Shown: positions 23,510-31,973 of the stretch, in pieces
Layout: the number at the start of each line of letters is the position of its first letter
Position numbering within the stretch: the first letter of the stretch is position 1
Assembly: GCA_009923315.1 (NCBI GenBank)
Contig: RFTU01000012.1
Coordinates: 1-44,040 of the forward strand
DNA from: Betaproteobacteria bacterium
Lineage (GTDB): Bacteria > Pseudomonadota > Gammaproteobacteria > Burkholderiales > Burkholderiaceae_C
Reading direction: 5' to 3'
Length of the DNA: 44,040 bases
Program-made: the position numbers and the translations under genes
Notes under the pieces: model-generated
What the model saw: the letters and a program-made list of their open reading frames with translations, nothing else
The model's database searches: none
Told to the model about the DNA's origin: nothing

Positions 23510-25249
23510 ATGAGTTGGAGACCCGCCCTTCCCCGTCTGCCCATTCTGGAATGGGGTCGGGAGCTCGATCGCCCGGCGCTGCTGGATGACACCCTGGCCG
23601 GCGTGATCGTGGCCGTGATGATCATTCCGCAGAGCCTGGCCTATGCGCTGCTGGCCGGTCTGCCGGCACAGGCGGGCTTGTACGCGAGCATCGTGCCGCT
23701 GGTGCTGTATGCCCTGTTGGGCAGCAGCCGCGTGCTGGCGGTGGGCCCGGTGGCGGTGGTGTCGCTGATGACGGCCGCTGCGGTAGGCGAATTCGCCCAC
23801 GTGCACACCGCGCACTATGCCGAAGTGGCCTTGGCCCTGGCCCTGCTCAGCGGCCTGATGCTCACCGTGATGGGGCTGCTGCGTCTGGGCTTCATCGCCA
23901 ACTTCTTGAGCCATCCGGTCATCTCGGGCTTCATCACGGCCTCGGGTCTGCTGATCGCCGTCAGCCAGCTCAAGACACTGCTGGGCGTTCAGGCCGGCGG
24001 CCACACACTGCCCGAGATGTTGATATCGGTGACCCTTCAGGCACACGCCATCAGCGGTTTGACCGCAGCCGTGGGCTTCGGTGCGCTGGTGTTTCTGTTG
24101 GTGGTGCGCGGTGGCCTGAACCCGCTCCTGCGCTCATGCGGGCTGTCCCCGCGCGCAGCCGACCTGAGCGCAAAGCTGGGACCGATCGGCGCCATCCTCG
24201 TCACCACCGTGGCCGCAGCCGCACTCGATTGGCAGTCGCTGGGTCTCAAGACCGTGGGCGCCATCCCCGCTGGCCTGCCGCCGCTGACGCTGCCCACCTG
24301 GGATTTGGCCTTGTGGAAGGAACTGGCCACACCCGCGCTGCTGATCAGCATCGTGGGCTTCGTCGAATCGGTGTCGGTGGGGCAGACGCTGGCGGCCAAA
24401 CGGCGCCAACGCATCGACCCGGACCAGGAACTGGTGGCGCTGGGCGCGGCCAATGTCGGCGCCGCCTTCACCGGTGGATTCCCAGTCACCGGCGGCTTCT
24501 CACGCTCGGTGGTGAACTTCGATGCCGGCGCGCGCACGCCGCTCGCGGGACTCGTCACCGCCGCGGGCATCGTCTTGGCCACACTCCTGCTGACACCGGC
24601 GCTGTTTCATCTGCCGCAGGCCACCTTGGCGGCCACCATTGTGGTGGCCGTGCTGTCGTTGGTGGACTTCAAGATGCTGGCCCGCACCTGGCGCTACTCC
24701 AAACCGGATTTCATCGCACTGGCCGCCACGATGGCGCTGACCCTGCTGCAAGGTGTGGAGATGGGTCTGGTGGCCGGGGTGACGGTGTCCCTGGCCCTGC
24801 ATCTGTGGCGCACCAGCCAACCCCACATCGCGGAGGTCGGCTTGGTGCCCGGCACCGAGCACTTTCGCAACGTGCACAGGCACCAGGTGCGCACAACGCC
24901 CGAACTGGTGAGCCTGCGGGTAGACGAGAGCCTGTACTTCGCCAATGCGCGCGCCATCGAGGATCGCATCAATGATGCGGTCGCGCGCCAACCGGCGCTG
25001 CGCCATGTGGTGTTGCAGTGCTCGGCCATCAACGACATCGACGCCAGTGCGCTGGACAGCCTGCAAGCCATCGACGAGCGGCTGCGTGAAGCCGGGCTGC
25101 AGCTGCACCTGAGCGAGGTCAAGGGCCCGGTGATGGACCGCCTGCAGCGATCGGACTTCCTGCAGCGCCTGAGCGGTCGCGTGTTCCTCACGCACTACCA
25201 GGCGGTCATGAGCCTGACGCCCGCAGTGGATGGCCGCCCAAGGTCATGA
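23510..25249 (+). CDS. SulP family anion transporter with STAS domain
   Basis: This is a 579-residue inner-membrane transporter: about 12 hydrophobic helices (residues roughly 25-435) followed by a cytoplasmic STAS domain (ESLYFANARAIEDRIND, LQCSAINDIDASALDSLQAID). SulP motifs are IPQSLAYALLAGLPAQAGLYASIVP, LGSSRVLAVGPVAVVSLM and AFTGGFPVTGGFSRSVVNFDAGARTP. Members carry sulfate or bicarbonate. In this neighbourhood two roles fit: export or exchange of the sulfate made by Sox, or bicarbonate uptake for the Calvin cycle. It lies 52 bases downstream of pmpB and probably belongs to the same transcript. Substrate is unresolved. Confidence 0.9.
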   Translation: MSWRPALPRLPILEWGRELDRPALLDDTLAGVIVAVMIIPQSLAYALLAGLPAQAGLYASIVPLVLYALLGSSRVLAVGPVAVVSLMTAAAVGEFAHVHTAHYAEVALALALLSGLMLTVMGLLRLGFIANFLSHPVISGFITASGLLIAVSQLKTLLGVQAGGHTLPEMLISVTLQAHAISGLTAAVGFGALVFLLVVRGGLNPLLRSCGLSPRAADLSAKLGPIGAILVTTVAAAALDWQSLGLKTVGAIPAGLPPLTLPTWDLALWKELATPALLISIVGFVESVSVGQTLAAKRRQRIDPDQELVALGAANVGAAFTGGFPVTGGFSRSVVNFDAGARTPLAGLVTAAGIVLATLLLTPALFHLPQATLAATIVVAVLSLVDFKMLARTWRYSKPDFIALAATMALTLLQGVEMGLVAGVTVSLALHLWRTSQPHIAEVGLVPGTEHFRNVHRHQVRTTPELVSLRVDESLYFANARAIEDRINDAVARQPALRHVVLQCSAINDIDASALDSLQAIDERLREAGLQLHLSEVKGPVMDRLQRSDFLQRLSGRVFLTHYQAVMSLTPAVDGRPRS

Positions 25250-25252
25250 TAT

Positions 25253-25267
25253 TGCGAATCATTCGCA
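25253..25267. promoter_or_regulatory. Fur box (perfect 7-1-7 palindrome) upstream of the iron-binding protein gene
   Basis: TGCGAATCATTCGCA is a perfect 7-1-7 inverted repeat resembling the Fur consensus core (TGATAAT-C-ATTATCA pattern). It overlaps a plausible promoter (TTGCGA at 25252-25257, 17 bases, TAGACT at 25275-25280) and lies 43 bases before the GTG of the Fe(III)-binding protein. Iron repression is therefore likely. Confidence 0.75.
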
Positions 25268-25310
25268 TTTGCGATAGACTGGCGTCCCGACAGACTTCGA
25301 CCGCCCCATC

Positions 25311-26360
25311 GTGAACCTGCGCACCACCCTGGCCCTGGTCGGCCTGGGCCTGGCGACGGCTTCGGCCTTCGCCCAGTCTGCCCCGGTCCTGAACCTGTAC
25401 TCGGCACGCCACTACAGCACGGACGAGGCGCTGTACGCCAACTTCACCAAGGCCACCGGGATCCGTATTCAGCGGGTGGATGCCGACGATGCCGGCATCC
25501 TCGCACGGCTGCAGACCGAAGGCTCTTCGTCCCCTGCCGACGTGGTGCTCTTGGTCGACGCTGCGCGCCTGTGGCGCGCGCAGGTGGACGGTCTGTTCCT
25601 GCCGGTGAAGTCGGCCACGCTCGAAGCGGTCATTCCCGCCCACCTGCGGGCCAAGCCGGAAACCGATGGCCGCTCGACATGGTTCGGTTTTTCCACGCGC
25701 GCCCGCGTGGTGGTCTACGACAAGACCAAGTTGAAGGCCGAAGACGTGGACACCTACGAGAAATTGGCCGAGCCGAAGAACAAGGGACGGCTGTGCACCC
25801 GCTCAGGCTCGCATCCCTACAACCTCAGCCTGTTTGGCTCGATGGTCGAGCACATCGGCCCGCAGAAGACCGAAGCGTGGCTGCGCGGGCTGGTCGGCAA
25901 TATGGCGCGCGCACCCAAGGGCGGGGACACCGATCAGATCAGGGCCGTGGCTTCAGGCGAGTGCGGCGCCGCCTTGACCAACAGCTACTACCTGGCGCGC
26001 TTGCTGCGTTCGAACAAGCCCGAGGACAAGGCGGTGGTGGAGCGCATCGGCATCGTGTTCCCCAACCAAGCCAGCTGGGGCACGCATGTGAACATCGCCG
26101 GCGGGGCGGTGGCGCGGCATTCGAGAAACACCGCGGCGGCGGTGCAGTTCCTGGAGTACCTGGCCAGCCCTGAGGCGCAGCGCTACTTCGCCGATGGCAA
26201 CAACGAATGGCCCGTGGCCAAGGGCGTGAGCTTCGACAACCCGGCCCTCAAGGCCATGACTGGCGGCGCAGCGTTCAAGGCCGAGGTGATCCCCACCAGT
26301 GTGGTGGGGATGAACCAGGTGAAGGTGCAGCAGATGCTGGACCGGGTGGGCTTTCGCTGA
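25311..26360 (+). CDS. Fe(III) ABC transporter periplasmic binding protein (FbpA/FutA type)
   Basis: This 349-residue protein has a signal peptide (LALVGLGLATASAFAQ) and the ferric-binding-protein fold. VLNLYSARHYSTDEALYANF opens the mature protein and the paired iron-ligating tyrosines appear in LTNSYYLARLL. GGAVARHSRNTAAAVQFLEYLASPEAQRYF is the usual closing block. It delivers Fe(III) to an inner-membrane ABC permease; no permease or ATPase gene lies nearby, so it is an orphan component here. The start is GTG at 25311, giving a good signal peptide. Regulation by iron is indicated by the Fur box. Confidence 0.9.
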   Translation: MNLRTTLALVGLGLATASAFAQSAPVLNLYSARHYSTDEALYANFTKATGIRIQRVDADDAGILARLQTEGSSSPADVVLLVDAARLWRAQVDGLFLPVKSATLEAVIPAHLRAKPETDGRSTWFGFSTRARVVVYDKTKLKAEDVDTYEKLAEPKNKGRLCTRSGSHPYNLSLFGSMVEHIGPQKTEAWLRGLVGNMARAPKGGDTDQIRAVASGECGAALTNSYYLARLLRSNKPEDKAVVERIGIVFPNQASWGTHVNIAGGAVARHSRNTAAAVQFLEYLASPEAQRYFADGNNEWPVAKGVSFDNPALKAMTGGAAFKAEVIPTSVVGMNQVKVQQMLDRVGFR

Positions 26361-26372
26361 AGCCCCGCCTCT

Positions 26373-26840
26373 TCAGTGGCGATGGCCGCCGCCGGATTGG
26401 CTGCTCATCGCACGGGCAGCAGCCTTGACTTCCACATGTTCACGCTTGCCGTCCGGGCCTTCCACCACCAGCGTCACGGCAACCGTCTCGCCTTCCTTGA
26501 CCTGCTGCTTCAGGCCCATGAGCATCACATGAAAGCCACCGGGCTTGAGCTCCACGGCTTTGCCGGGAGGCAGATCCAGTGCGGCAATGGCGCGCATGCG
26601 CATCACGTTGTTGTCCATGGCCATCTCGTGGATCTCCACCACCTCGGCCACAGGCGATGAGGCCGCCACCACCTTGCCACCCCTGGCCGAGGTGACATTG
26701 GCAAACAGGCCGGTGGCTTTCTGCTGAGGCACGGTGGCGCGCACCCAGGGGTCGGTGACGGTGACCTGCGCATGCGCAGGGGCCAACCCAGCAGCGCCAG
26801 CCAAGAAGGCGGCACACACAAGGCGTTGGGTCGTGTTCAT
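26373..26840 (-). CDS. Periplasmic copper chaperone PCu(A)C
   Basis: This is a 155-residue exported protein (signal AAFLAGAAGLAPAHAQ). It has the PCu(A)C copper motif: His-Met in VEIHEMAMDNNVMRMR, then about 20 residues on His-Val-Met-Leu-Met in GGFHVMLMGLKQ, giving the H-x-M...H-x-M ligand set. A His-rich end (GGGHRH) may bind copper as well. Such chaperones deliver Cu(I) to the CuA or CuB site of cytochrome oxidases, usually with Sco and TlpA-like thiol reductases. The gene for a TlpA-like fusion lies 78 bases upstream on the same strand. The ATG at 26840 has AAGGA upstream. Confidence 0.9.
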   Translation of the reverse strand: MNTTQRLVCAAFLAGAAGLAPAHAQVTVTDPWVRATVPQQKATGLFANVTSARGGKVVAASSPVAEVVEIHEMAMDNNVMRMRAIAALDLPPGKAVELKPGGFHVMLMGLKQQVKEGETVAVTLVVEGPDGKREHVEVKAAARAMSSQSGGGHRH

Positions 26841-26918
26841 GGGCGATACGTCCTTCATCACAAATGGGAAACTGAATTCGCGACGGCGGCTGTGTCACAG
26901 CGCAGGCTCAGCACCATT

Positions 26919-27815
26919 CTAAGGAGCTGGCGCGGGCGCTGAGAGCTTGCGCACGATGACCCTCAGCGCGCCCTCGTTCAACACGCCCACATGCGCACCC
27001 ACGCGGCGGCCCTGGGCGTCGAAGAACACGGTGGTGGGCAAACCGCTGGAGCCGACGGCGGGGCCCAGTGCGGACGCCGGGTCGCGCCAGACGTCGGCGA
27101 GTTGCAGCCGCTCGCGCTGCAGATAAGCCTGGATGGCCGCCTGAGGTTCACCCTGGTTGGCCAGGATGAACAGCACGTGCGGATGTTCGCGCTGGGCATG
27201 GGCCAGCAGGGGCATTTCGGCGCGACACGGGCCACACCAAGTCGCCCACAGGTTCAGCACGACAGGCTTGCCGCCGGCGCGCTGGACGATGGACTGCAGG
27301 GTTTGAGGCTCCATCACGGCCGGCCGACTCCCGTCAGCCCCCTCGGTCGGGGCCATGGGCTGGTCCATCGGCTGCAACAGCACCGTCAACTCCTGCAGGC
27401 TCTGGCCTGGGGCCGGCCTGAAAAGCGGCACGGCAGCGGACACCCCGAGCCACAGCAGCAGGCCCACACCGGCCGTGGCCAGCACGCTTCGACTGGACTG
27501 CACCACCGTGCGTCGCACGCGCCAAACCATCACCGCCACCCCCACGAGAACGCCGGGCCAGAGCAGGAAACCGCCGTCTCGAACATCGAGCACATCCCAG
27601 GGGGTGCCGGCATAGCTGGCCCCCTGGCCCAACACATGCGCCAACCGAGCGGCCAACAAGCCCACCGCCACCGCCCACCACACGGCGTTATCGGCGGCTT
27701 GTTGGTCTGCCGGGTGCGCCTGTCGGCGCACCGCCCAGGAGGTGGCCAATAGGAACAGCAGCAGGAGCAATGGGGCCAGCGGCAGGGCCAAGGGACCGAG
27801 GTTGAGGGTCAGCAT
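26919..27815 (-). CDS. Membrane Lgt-like domain fused to TlpA/thioredoxin-like disulfide reductase
   Basis: This is a 298-residue protein in two parts. Residues 1 to about 130 are hydrophobic and resemble the core of prolipoprotein diacylglyceryl transferase (Lgt): a GLLAARLAHVL helix and a TPWDVLDVRDGGFLLWPG segment matching the Lgt HGGL region. The essential His of Lgt is replaced by Trp86, so lipid-transfer activity is unlikely. Residues about 165-298 are a TlpA-type thioredoxin with WATWCGPC (Cys194, Cys197) and the cis-Pro SSGLPTTVFF. The reductase domain should face the periplasm. Its neighbour is the PCu(A)C chaperone gene, which points to copper-site assembly; reduction of Sox thiols (SoxW-like) is an alternative. 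Confidence 0.85.
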   Translation of the reverse strand: MLTLNLGPLALPLAPLLLLLFLLATSWAVRRQAHPADQQAADNAVWWAVAVGLLAARLAHVLGQGASYAGTPWDVLDVRDGGFLLWPGVLVGVAVMVWRVRRTVVQSSRSVLATAGVGLLLWLGVSAAVPLFRPAPGQSLQELTVLLQPMDQPMAPTEGADGSRPAVMEPQTLQSIVQRAGGKPVVLNLWATWCGPCRAEMPLLAHAQREHPHVLFILANQGEPQAAIQAYLQRERLQLADVWRDPASALGPAVGSSGLPTTVFFDAQGRRVGAHVGVLNEGALRVIVRKLSAPAPAP

Positions 27816-27877
27816 GGGCCGTACTGGGCAACGGTGATCGACACGGGGGTTTCGGCTCGCCTACAAAGGTCAGCGGC

Positions 27878-28990
27878 TCAAGCCACCACCGCGACCGCCT
27901 TGATCATGGCCCACACCGAAACGCCGGGCCGCAGCGCCAGTTCGTGCGCAGCCCGGCGGGTGATGCGCGAGAGCAGCCGGGTGTCTCCGCAGCGCACGGC
28001 CACCATCATGTGCGAGGGATGCTCACCCTCGGTCAACGACTCCACCAAACCCTGGACCACGTTCTGCACGCTCACGCCTTGCGGCTCCTGGATGGCCAGG
28101 CTCACGTCGCGCGCCAGCACGCGCAAACGGACCCGGTGGCCGCTGGCGTGCCCGGCATCGCGCAGCCACAGTTCCCCTCCTGCAAAGCGGGCTCGGCTCA
28201 GATGCCACGGCAGGTTGCGTTCTTCGATCACCGCCTCCAGCAGGGCGGCGGCTTCCTCGCCTCGGGCCAGCGGGCCCCGCACATCGGCCATCACGGCAGA
28301 CACCGCACCCTGCGCCTGCACGCGGCCCTGGTCCAGCACCACCACGTGATCGGCCAGCCGGGCCAGCTCATCGACCGAGTGCGTGACGTAGAGCATGGGC
28401 ACCTGCGCCTCGTCGCGCAGCCGCTCCAGCCACGGCAAGATGTCTTGCCGGCGCGCGGCATCCAGCGCGGACAGCGGTTCGTCCAGCAACAGCAGGCGCG
28501 GCTGGGTGGCCAACGCCCGTGCGATGGCCACCCGCTGGCGTTCCCCGCCGGAAAGCGCATCGGTGCAGCGCTGGAGCAAATGCCCGATGCCCAGCAGGGC
28601 GATGACTTGCTGGAGGGTGGATTCGGTCGGGTCGTGGGGGGCGCCGCTCAGAAGGGTGGCGGTCTTCGATGCGCGCGCCAGGCCGAAGCGCAGATTGCCC
28701 ATCACATCCAGGTGATCAAACAGGCTGGCCTCCTGGAAGACATAGCCCAGCGGGCGGCGGTGCGTGGGCACCCAGATGCCTCGCTCGTCGTCCTGCCAGA
28801 CGTCAGCACCCAGGCGCACCAACGCCCCATGGGCGCGCTCCAGACCCGCCACGGCCCGCAGGATGCTGGTCTTGCCTGAACCCGAGGGGCCGAAGAGCAC
28901 CGTGATGCCGCGGGGCGGCAGGCTCAGATCGATTCCCAAGGTGAAGCTGGCGCGGGGCAGTTCCAGCCGGACGTGAATGCCCGCGCTCAT
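27878..28990 (-). CDS. modC: Molybdate ABC transporter ATP-binding protein
   Basis: This is a 370-residue ATPase. Walker A is GPSGSGKTS (about 34-42), the signature LSGGERQR, Walker [13 protein letters not shown], and the H-loop [10 protein letters not shown]-terminal Mop/TOBE domain (about 300-365, with [16 protein letters not shown]) binds molybdate and tunes activity, which distinguishes ModC from other importers. Its ATG overlaps the modB stop by four bases (ATGA), so the two are translationally coupled. Molybdate is needed for SoxC in this window. Confidence 0.95.
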   Translation of the reverse strand: MSAGIHVRLELPRASFTLGIDLSLPPRGITVLFGPSGSGKTSILRAVAGLERAHGALVRLGADVWQDDERGIWVPTHRRPLGYVFQEASLFDHLDVMGNLRFGLARASKTATLLSGAPHDPTESTLQQVIALLGIGHLLQRCTDALSGGERQRVAIARALATQPRLLLLDEPLSALDAARRQDILPWLERLRDEAQVPMLYVTHSVDELARLADHVVVLDQGRVQAQGAVSAVMADVRGPLARGEEAAALLEAVIEERNLPWHLSRARFAGGELWLRDAGHASGHRVRLRVLARDVSLAIQEPQGVSVQNVVQGLVESLTEGEHPSHMMVAVRCGDTRLLSRITRRAAHELALRPGVSVWAMIKAVAVVA

Positions 28991-29664
28991 GCGAGACCCC
29001 GACCCCCGGGCCGCCGCAAGAACGACAAGGCCAACAGCACCGCGAAGGAAAACACCAACATGCCAGCAGCCAGTGCATGGGCCTGCGCATATTCCAAGGC
29101 CTCCACGTGGCCATAGATCTGTGTGGACACGACCCGCGTTTGTCCTGGGATGTTGCCGCCTATCATGAGCACCACACCGAATTCACCCACCGTGTGGGCA
29201 AAGCTGAGCACCGCTGCCGTCAACAGGCCGCTGCGAGCCTGCGGCAGTGCCACGGTAAAGAAGGCATCCAGCGGTGAGGCGCGCAAGGTGGCCGCCACCT
29301 CCATCGGGCGCGTGCCCAAGGCTTCGAACGCGTTCTGAATGGGTTGGACCGCAAAAGGCAGCGAGAAGATCACCGAGCCGATGAGCAGACCTGTGAAGGT
29401 GAAGCTGAGCAAGCCCCAGCCCATGGCCTGGGTGAATTGACCCAGCGGACCCTGAGGACCCAGGGCCACCAGCAGGTAGAAACCCAGCACTGAGGGCGGC
29501 AGCACCAGGGGCAGTGTGACGAGCGCGCTGACCGGCATGCGCCAACGTGAACGCGTGTGCGCCAGCCACCAGGCCACGGGCGTGGCCAACACCAGCAACA
29601 GCAGCGTGGTGAGGGTCGCGAGTTGCAAGGTCAGGCCGATGGCCTGCCAAGCCTGCGCGTCCAT
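28987..29664 (-). CDS. modB: Molybdate ABC transporter permease
   Basis: This is a 225-residue inner-membrane permease with about five helices. It contains [22 protein letters not shown] near the start and the coupling EAA-like loop [37 protein letters not shown], followed by [24 protein letters not shown], the ModB hallmark. The ATG at 29664 is chosen: TGAGG lies upstream, and translation then begins seven bases after the modA stop. The frame open before it is an overlap with modA. Confidence 0.95.
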   Translation of the reverse strand: MDAQAWQAIGLTLQLATLTTLLLLVLATPVAWWLAHTRSRWRMPVSALVTLPLVLPPSVLGFYLLVALGPQGPLGQFTQAMGWGLLSFTFTGLLIGSVIFSLPFAVQPIQNAFEALGTRPMEVAATLRASPLDAFFTVALPQARSGLLTAAVLSFAHTVGEFGVVLMIGGNIPGQTRVVSTQIYGHVEALEYAQAHALAAGMLVFSFAVLLALSFLRRPGGRGLA

Positions 29665-29671
29665 CAGGGCC

Positions 29672-30433
29672 TCAGTCTTCGTACCCATGGGCGCGGATGA
29701 TGGCACGCGCTGCATCGCTGCGCAGGAAGTCCATGAAGGCGCGGGCCGCTGGCGTGTCGACACCGCGCTTGAGCAGCACCGCGTCCTGCTTCAGCGGCGG
29801 GTGCAGATGGGCGGGGACCACCCAGGCCGAGCCGCTGCTCAAGCGGCCGTCGACCATCACCTGCGACAGCGCCACAAACCCCAGCTGGGCATTGCCCGAG
29901 GCGGTGAACTGATGGGCTTGGGCAATGTTGTCGCCTTGAACGAGGCGCGGGCGCACGGCAGCGGCCAGCCCCATCCGCTCCATCACCTCGAGCGCGGCCG
30001 CCCCGTAGGGCGCCACCTTGGGATTTGCGATGGCCAACTTCTGGAATCTCGGCGTGCGCAGCACCTCCCCCTGACCATCCACCAGACCTGGCGTGGCGCT
30101 CCACAGCACCAGGCGTCCGGTGGCGTAAGTGAATCGGGTGCCCTCGACCGCCTGGCCCTGGGATTCCAGCCATTGCGGCGTCTTCTGGTCGGCCGCGAGG
30201 AACACGTGGAAGGGCGCTCCATTGATCACCTGCGCATACAAGGCACCCGTGGCACCCAGTGACACGACGGCCCGGTGGCCGCTGGTCTGCTCGAAGACGA
30301 CGGCCAACCGCTTCATGGGCGCCGCGAAATTGGCGGCCACGGCCACCGACACCTCGGCAGCCCACGCCAGGGGGGTGGCCAACGCCCAAGCCCACAACAC
30401 GCCCCACGCGGATGCCCCACTCCAGCGCTTCAT
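29672..30433 (-). CDS. modA: Molybdate ABC transporter substrate-binding protein
   Basis: This is a 253-residue periplasmic protein with a signal peptide ([16 protein letters not shown]). The mature N-terminus [26 protein letters not shown] is the ModA opening. [23 protein letters not shown] and [18 protein letters not shown] complete the fold; the Ala/Ser-rich loops near the N-terminus form the oxyanion pocket. Two ATGs lie six bases apart (30433 and 30439); GAGG spacing favours 30433. A terminator upstream (30507-30539) separates it from the small cytochrome gene, so modABC likely has its own promoter. No ModE box or Moco riboswitch was recognised. Confidence 0.94.
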   Translation of the reverse strand: MKRWSGASAWGVLWAWALATPLAWAAEVSVAVAANFAAPMKRLAVVFEQTSGHRAVVSLGATGALYAQVINGAPFHVFLAADQKTPQWLESQGQAVEGTRFTYATGRLVLWSATPGLVDGQGEVLRTPRFQKLAIANPKVAPYGAAALEVMERMGLAAAVRPRLVQGDNIAQAHQFTASGNAQLGFVALSQVMVDGRLSSGSAWVVPAHLHPPLKQDAVLLKRGVDTPAARAFMDFLRSDAARAIIRAHGYED

Positions 30434-30506
30434 GCCCATCCTCTGTTGAACCCGACGAGCCCAACGGGTACCCGCGCGCCGCTCGCGCGGTCCGCGCGCT
30501 CCAACG

Positions 30507-30539
30507 AAAACGGCCCGGATTCTGACCGAACCCGGGCCG
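30507..30539 (-). terminator. Intrinsic terminator after the small cytochrome c gene
   Basis: On the minus strand an eight-base-pair stem (CGGCCCGG, 13-base loop, CCGGGCCG; plus-strand coordinates 30511-30518 and 30532-30539) is followed by TTTTCGTT. It starts 22 bases after the stop of the cytochrome at 30561-30863 and lies upstream of modA. Confidence 0.8.
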
Positions 30540-30560
30540 CGTCAGGCAAAGCGCAGGTGC

Positions 30561-30863
30561 TTACTTGGAGCCGCCCAGGATCCAAGCCGCCAACCTCTTG
30601 GCGTCCGCATCGCTCAACTGCGGCTGAGCGGGCATGGGAACCTGACCCCACTTGCCGGCGCCGCCGGCCTTGATGCTCTTGGCCAAAGCAGCCTCGGCAT
30701 CCTTCTGACCGGCGTACTTCTTGGCCACATCCTGATAGGACGGGCCCAGCACCTTGGTCGCCACCGCGTGGCAGCCCATGCAGGCATTCTTGTTGGCCAG
30801 TTCCAAGCTGGCGAACGCCGGGGCAGACAGCACCAGCAGCGACAGGCCGATTGCCTTGATCAT
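30561..30863 (-). CDS. Small periplasmic class I cytochrome c (c551/c552 type)
   Basis: This 100-residue protein has a signal peptide (LSLLVLSAPAFA) and one haem motif, CMGCH, about ten residues into the mature protein. VLGPSYQDVAKKYAGQKDAEAALAKSIKAGGAGKWGQVPMPAQPQLSD follows, with the Met sixth ligand in PMPAQ. It is a soluble electron carrier of the cytochrome c551 kind. It is closely similar to the C-terminal domain of SoxD in this window. It could carry electrons from SoxCD or FccAB to an oxidase. GGAAG precedes the ATG at 30863, and a terminator follows. Confidence 0.9.
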   Translation of the reverse strand: MIKAIGLSLLVLSAPAFASLELANKNACMGCHAVATKVLGPSYQDVAKKYAGQKDAEAALAKSIKAGGAGKWGQVPMPAQPQLSDADAKRLAAWILGGSK

Positions 30864-30973
30864 CTCGAACTTCCTTTCATGCGCGGGTGGCCCACCCACC
30901 CTTCGGCGCCGCATTTTGCGGCATGACGCACAAAGACGGCTGACACGCCCTGTTCGGAGTCGGGGCAAGTGCC

Positions 30974-31858
30974 TCAAGCCAGGCCCAAGGCGCGCTTGCG
31001 CCGCTCCATCATCCGCCAGATGAAGGGCGTGAAGATGAGCTGCATGGCCAGTTCCATCTTGCCCCCGGGCACCACGACGGTGTTGGCACGGCTCATCCAG
31101 GAGTCGTGGATCATGCTCAGCAGGTACTGGAAGTCGATGCCCTTGGGCTTGGCAAAGCGAATCACCACCATGCTCTCGTCCGCACTCGGGATGTCCCTGG
31201 AGATGAAAGGGTTGGAGGTGTCCACCACCGGCACGCGCTGAAAGTTCACATGGGTGTGCTCGAACTGCGGGCAGATGTAGTGCACATAGTCGGGCATGCG
31301 GCGCAAGATGGTGTCGGTCACCGCTTCCTGCGTGTAGCCCCGCAGGTGCTTGTCTCGCCATAACTTCTGGATCCACTCCAGGTTGATCACGGGCACCACA
31401 CCGATCAGCAAGTCGGGATAACGCGCCACGTCGTGATCGGGCGTGCGCACTGCGCCATGCAAGCCTTCATAAAAGAGCATGTCGGTGTCGGGCGGCAGGT
31501 CTTCCCAGGGCGTGAAGGTGCCAGGCGCTTGATCGTAGGGGGCCGCTTCTTCAGGGTTGTGCAGGTACTGGCGCACGCGGCCTTGGCCGCACTCGCTGTA
31601 GGTACGGAACAAGGTCTCCAACTCTCCGAACAGGTTGTTGTCGGGGCCAAAGTGGCTGAAGTGCTTGTTGCCAGCACGCTCGGCCTCGGCCTGACGCCTC
31701 TTCATCTCCACGCGCTCGTAGCGGTGGAAGCTGTCGCCCTCCACGATGCCGGCCTTCACGCCTTCTCGACGGAAGATGTTGGAGAAGGTGCGCGTGATGG
31801 TGGACGTGCCGGCGCCGGAGGACCCCGTGACGGCGATGATGGGGTGTCGTTCAGACAT
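30974..31858 (-). CDS. prk: Phosphoribulokinase
   Basis: This is a 294-residue class I (bacterial) phosphoribulokinase, which uses ATP to make ribulose-1,5-bisphosphate for RuBisCO. The P-loop is GSSGAGTST (about residues 12-20). EGDSFHRYERVEM carries the catalytic and substrate-binding acids, FYEGLHGAV the Walker-B-like Glu, and HTHVNFQRVPVVDTSNPF and GIDFQYLLSMI the remaining family blocks. The length equals that of other proteobacterial CbbP proteins. The ATG at 31858 gives the usual N-terminus; the open frame upstream is not coding. It is 115 bases downstream of fbp in the same direction, probably one operon. No RuBisCO gene is in the window. Confidence 0.95.
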   Translation of the reverse strand: MSERHPIIAVTGSSGAGTSTITRTFSNIFRREGVKAGIVEGDSFHRYERVEMKRRQAEAERAGNKHFSHFGPDNNLFGELETLFRTYSECGQGRVRQYLHNPEEAAPYDQAPGTFTPWEDLPPDTDMLFYEGLHGAVRTPDHDVARYPDLLIGVVPVINLEWIQKLWRDKHLRGYTQEAVTDTILRRMPDYVHYICPQFEHTHVNFQRVPVVDTSNPFISRDIPSADESMVVIRFAKPKGIDFQYLLSMIHDSWMSRANTVVVPGGKMELAMQLIFTPFIWRMMERRKRALGLA

Positions 31859-31973
31859 CACGCCCCCCCGGACCCCGACAGGCGCACCAGGGCCGATGTC
31901 CCCAGGCCATGAGGTGCGGCTGCGGGGGGCAGTGCTGGGGGCGATGTGCGCCAACGGTCATCGGCGGTCTCCT

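Noticed and set aside
25241-25275. Sulfur operator copy upstream of the iron-binding protein (contains CGAAT and ATTCG)
   Set aside because: The halves are in the opposite order and are separated by one base; the pattern is a 7-1-7 Fur-type palindrome, not 5-6-5.
30434-30506. ModE box or Moco riboswitch upstream of modA
   Set aside because: The stretch is only GC-rich inverted-repeat sequence; no ATGTTATAT-type or Moco-element consensus was visible.
30908-30922. GCCGCA-TTT-TGCGGC hairpin between prk and the small cytochrome
   Set aside because: The stem is only six base pairs and has no T-run in either direction; in GC-rich DNA this can occur by chance.
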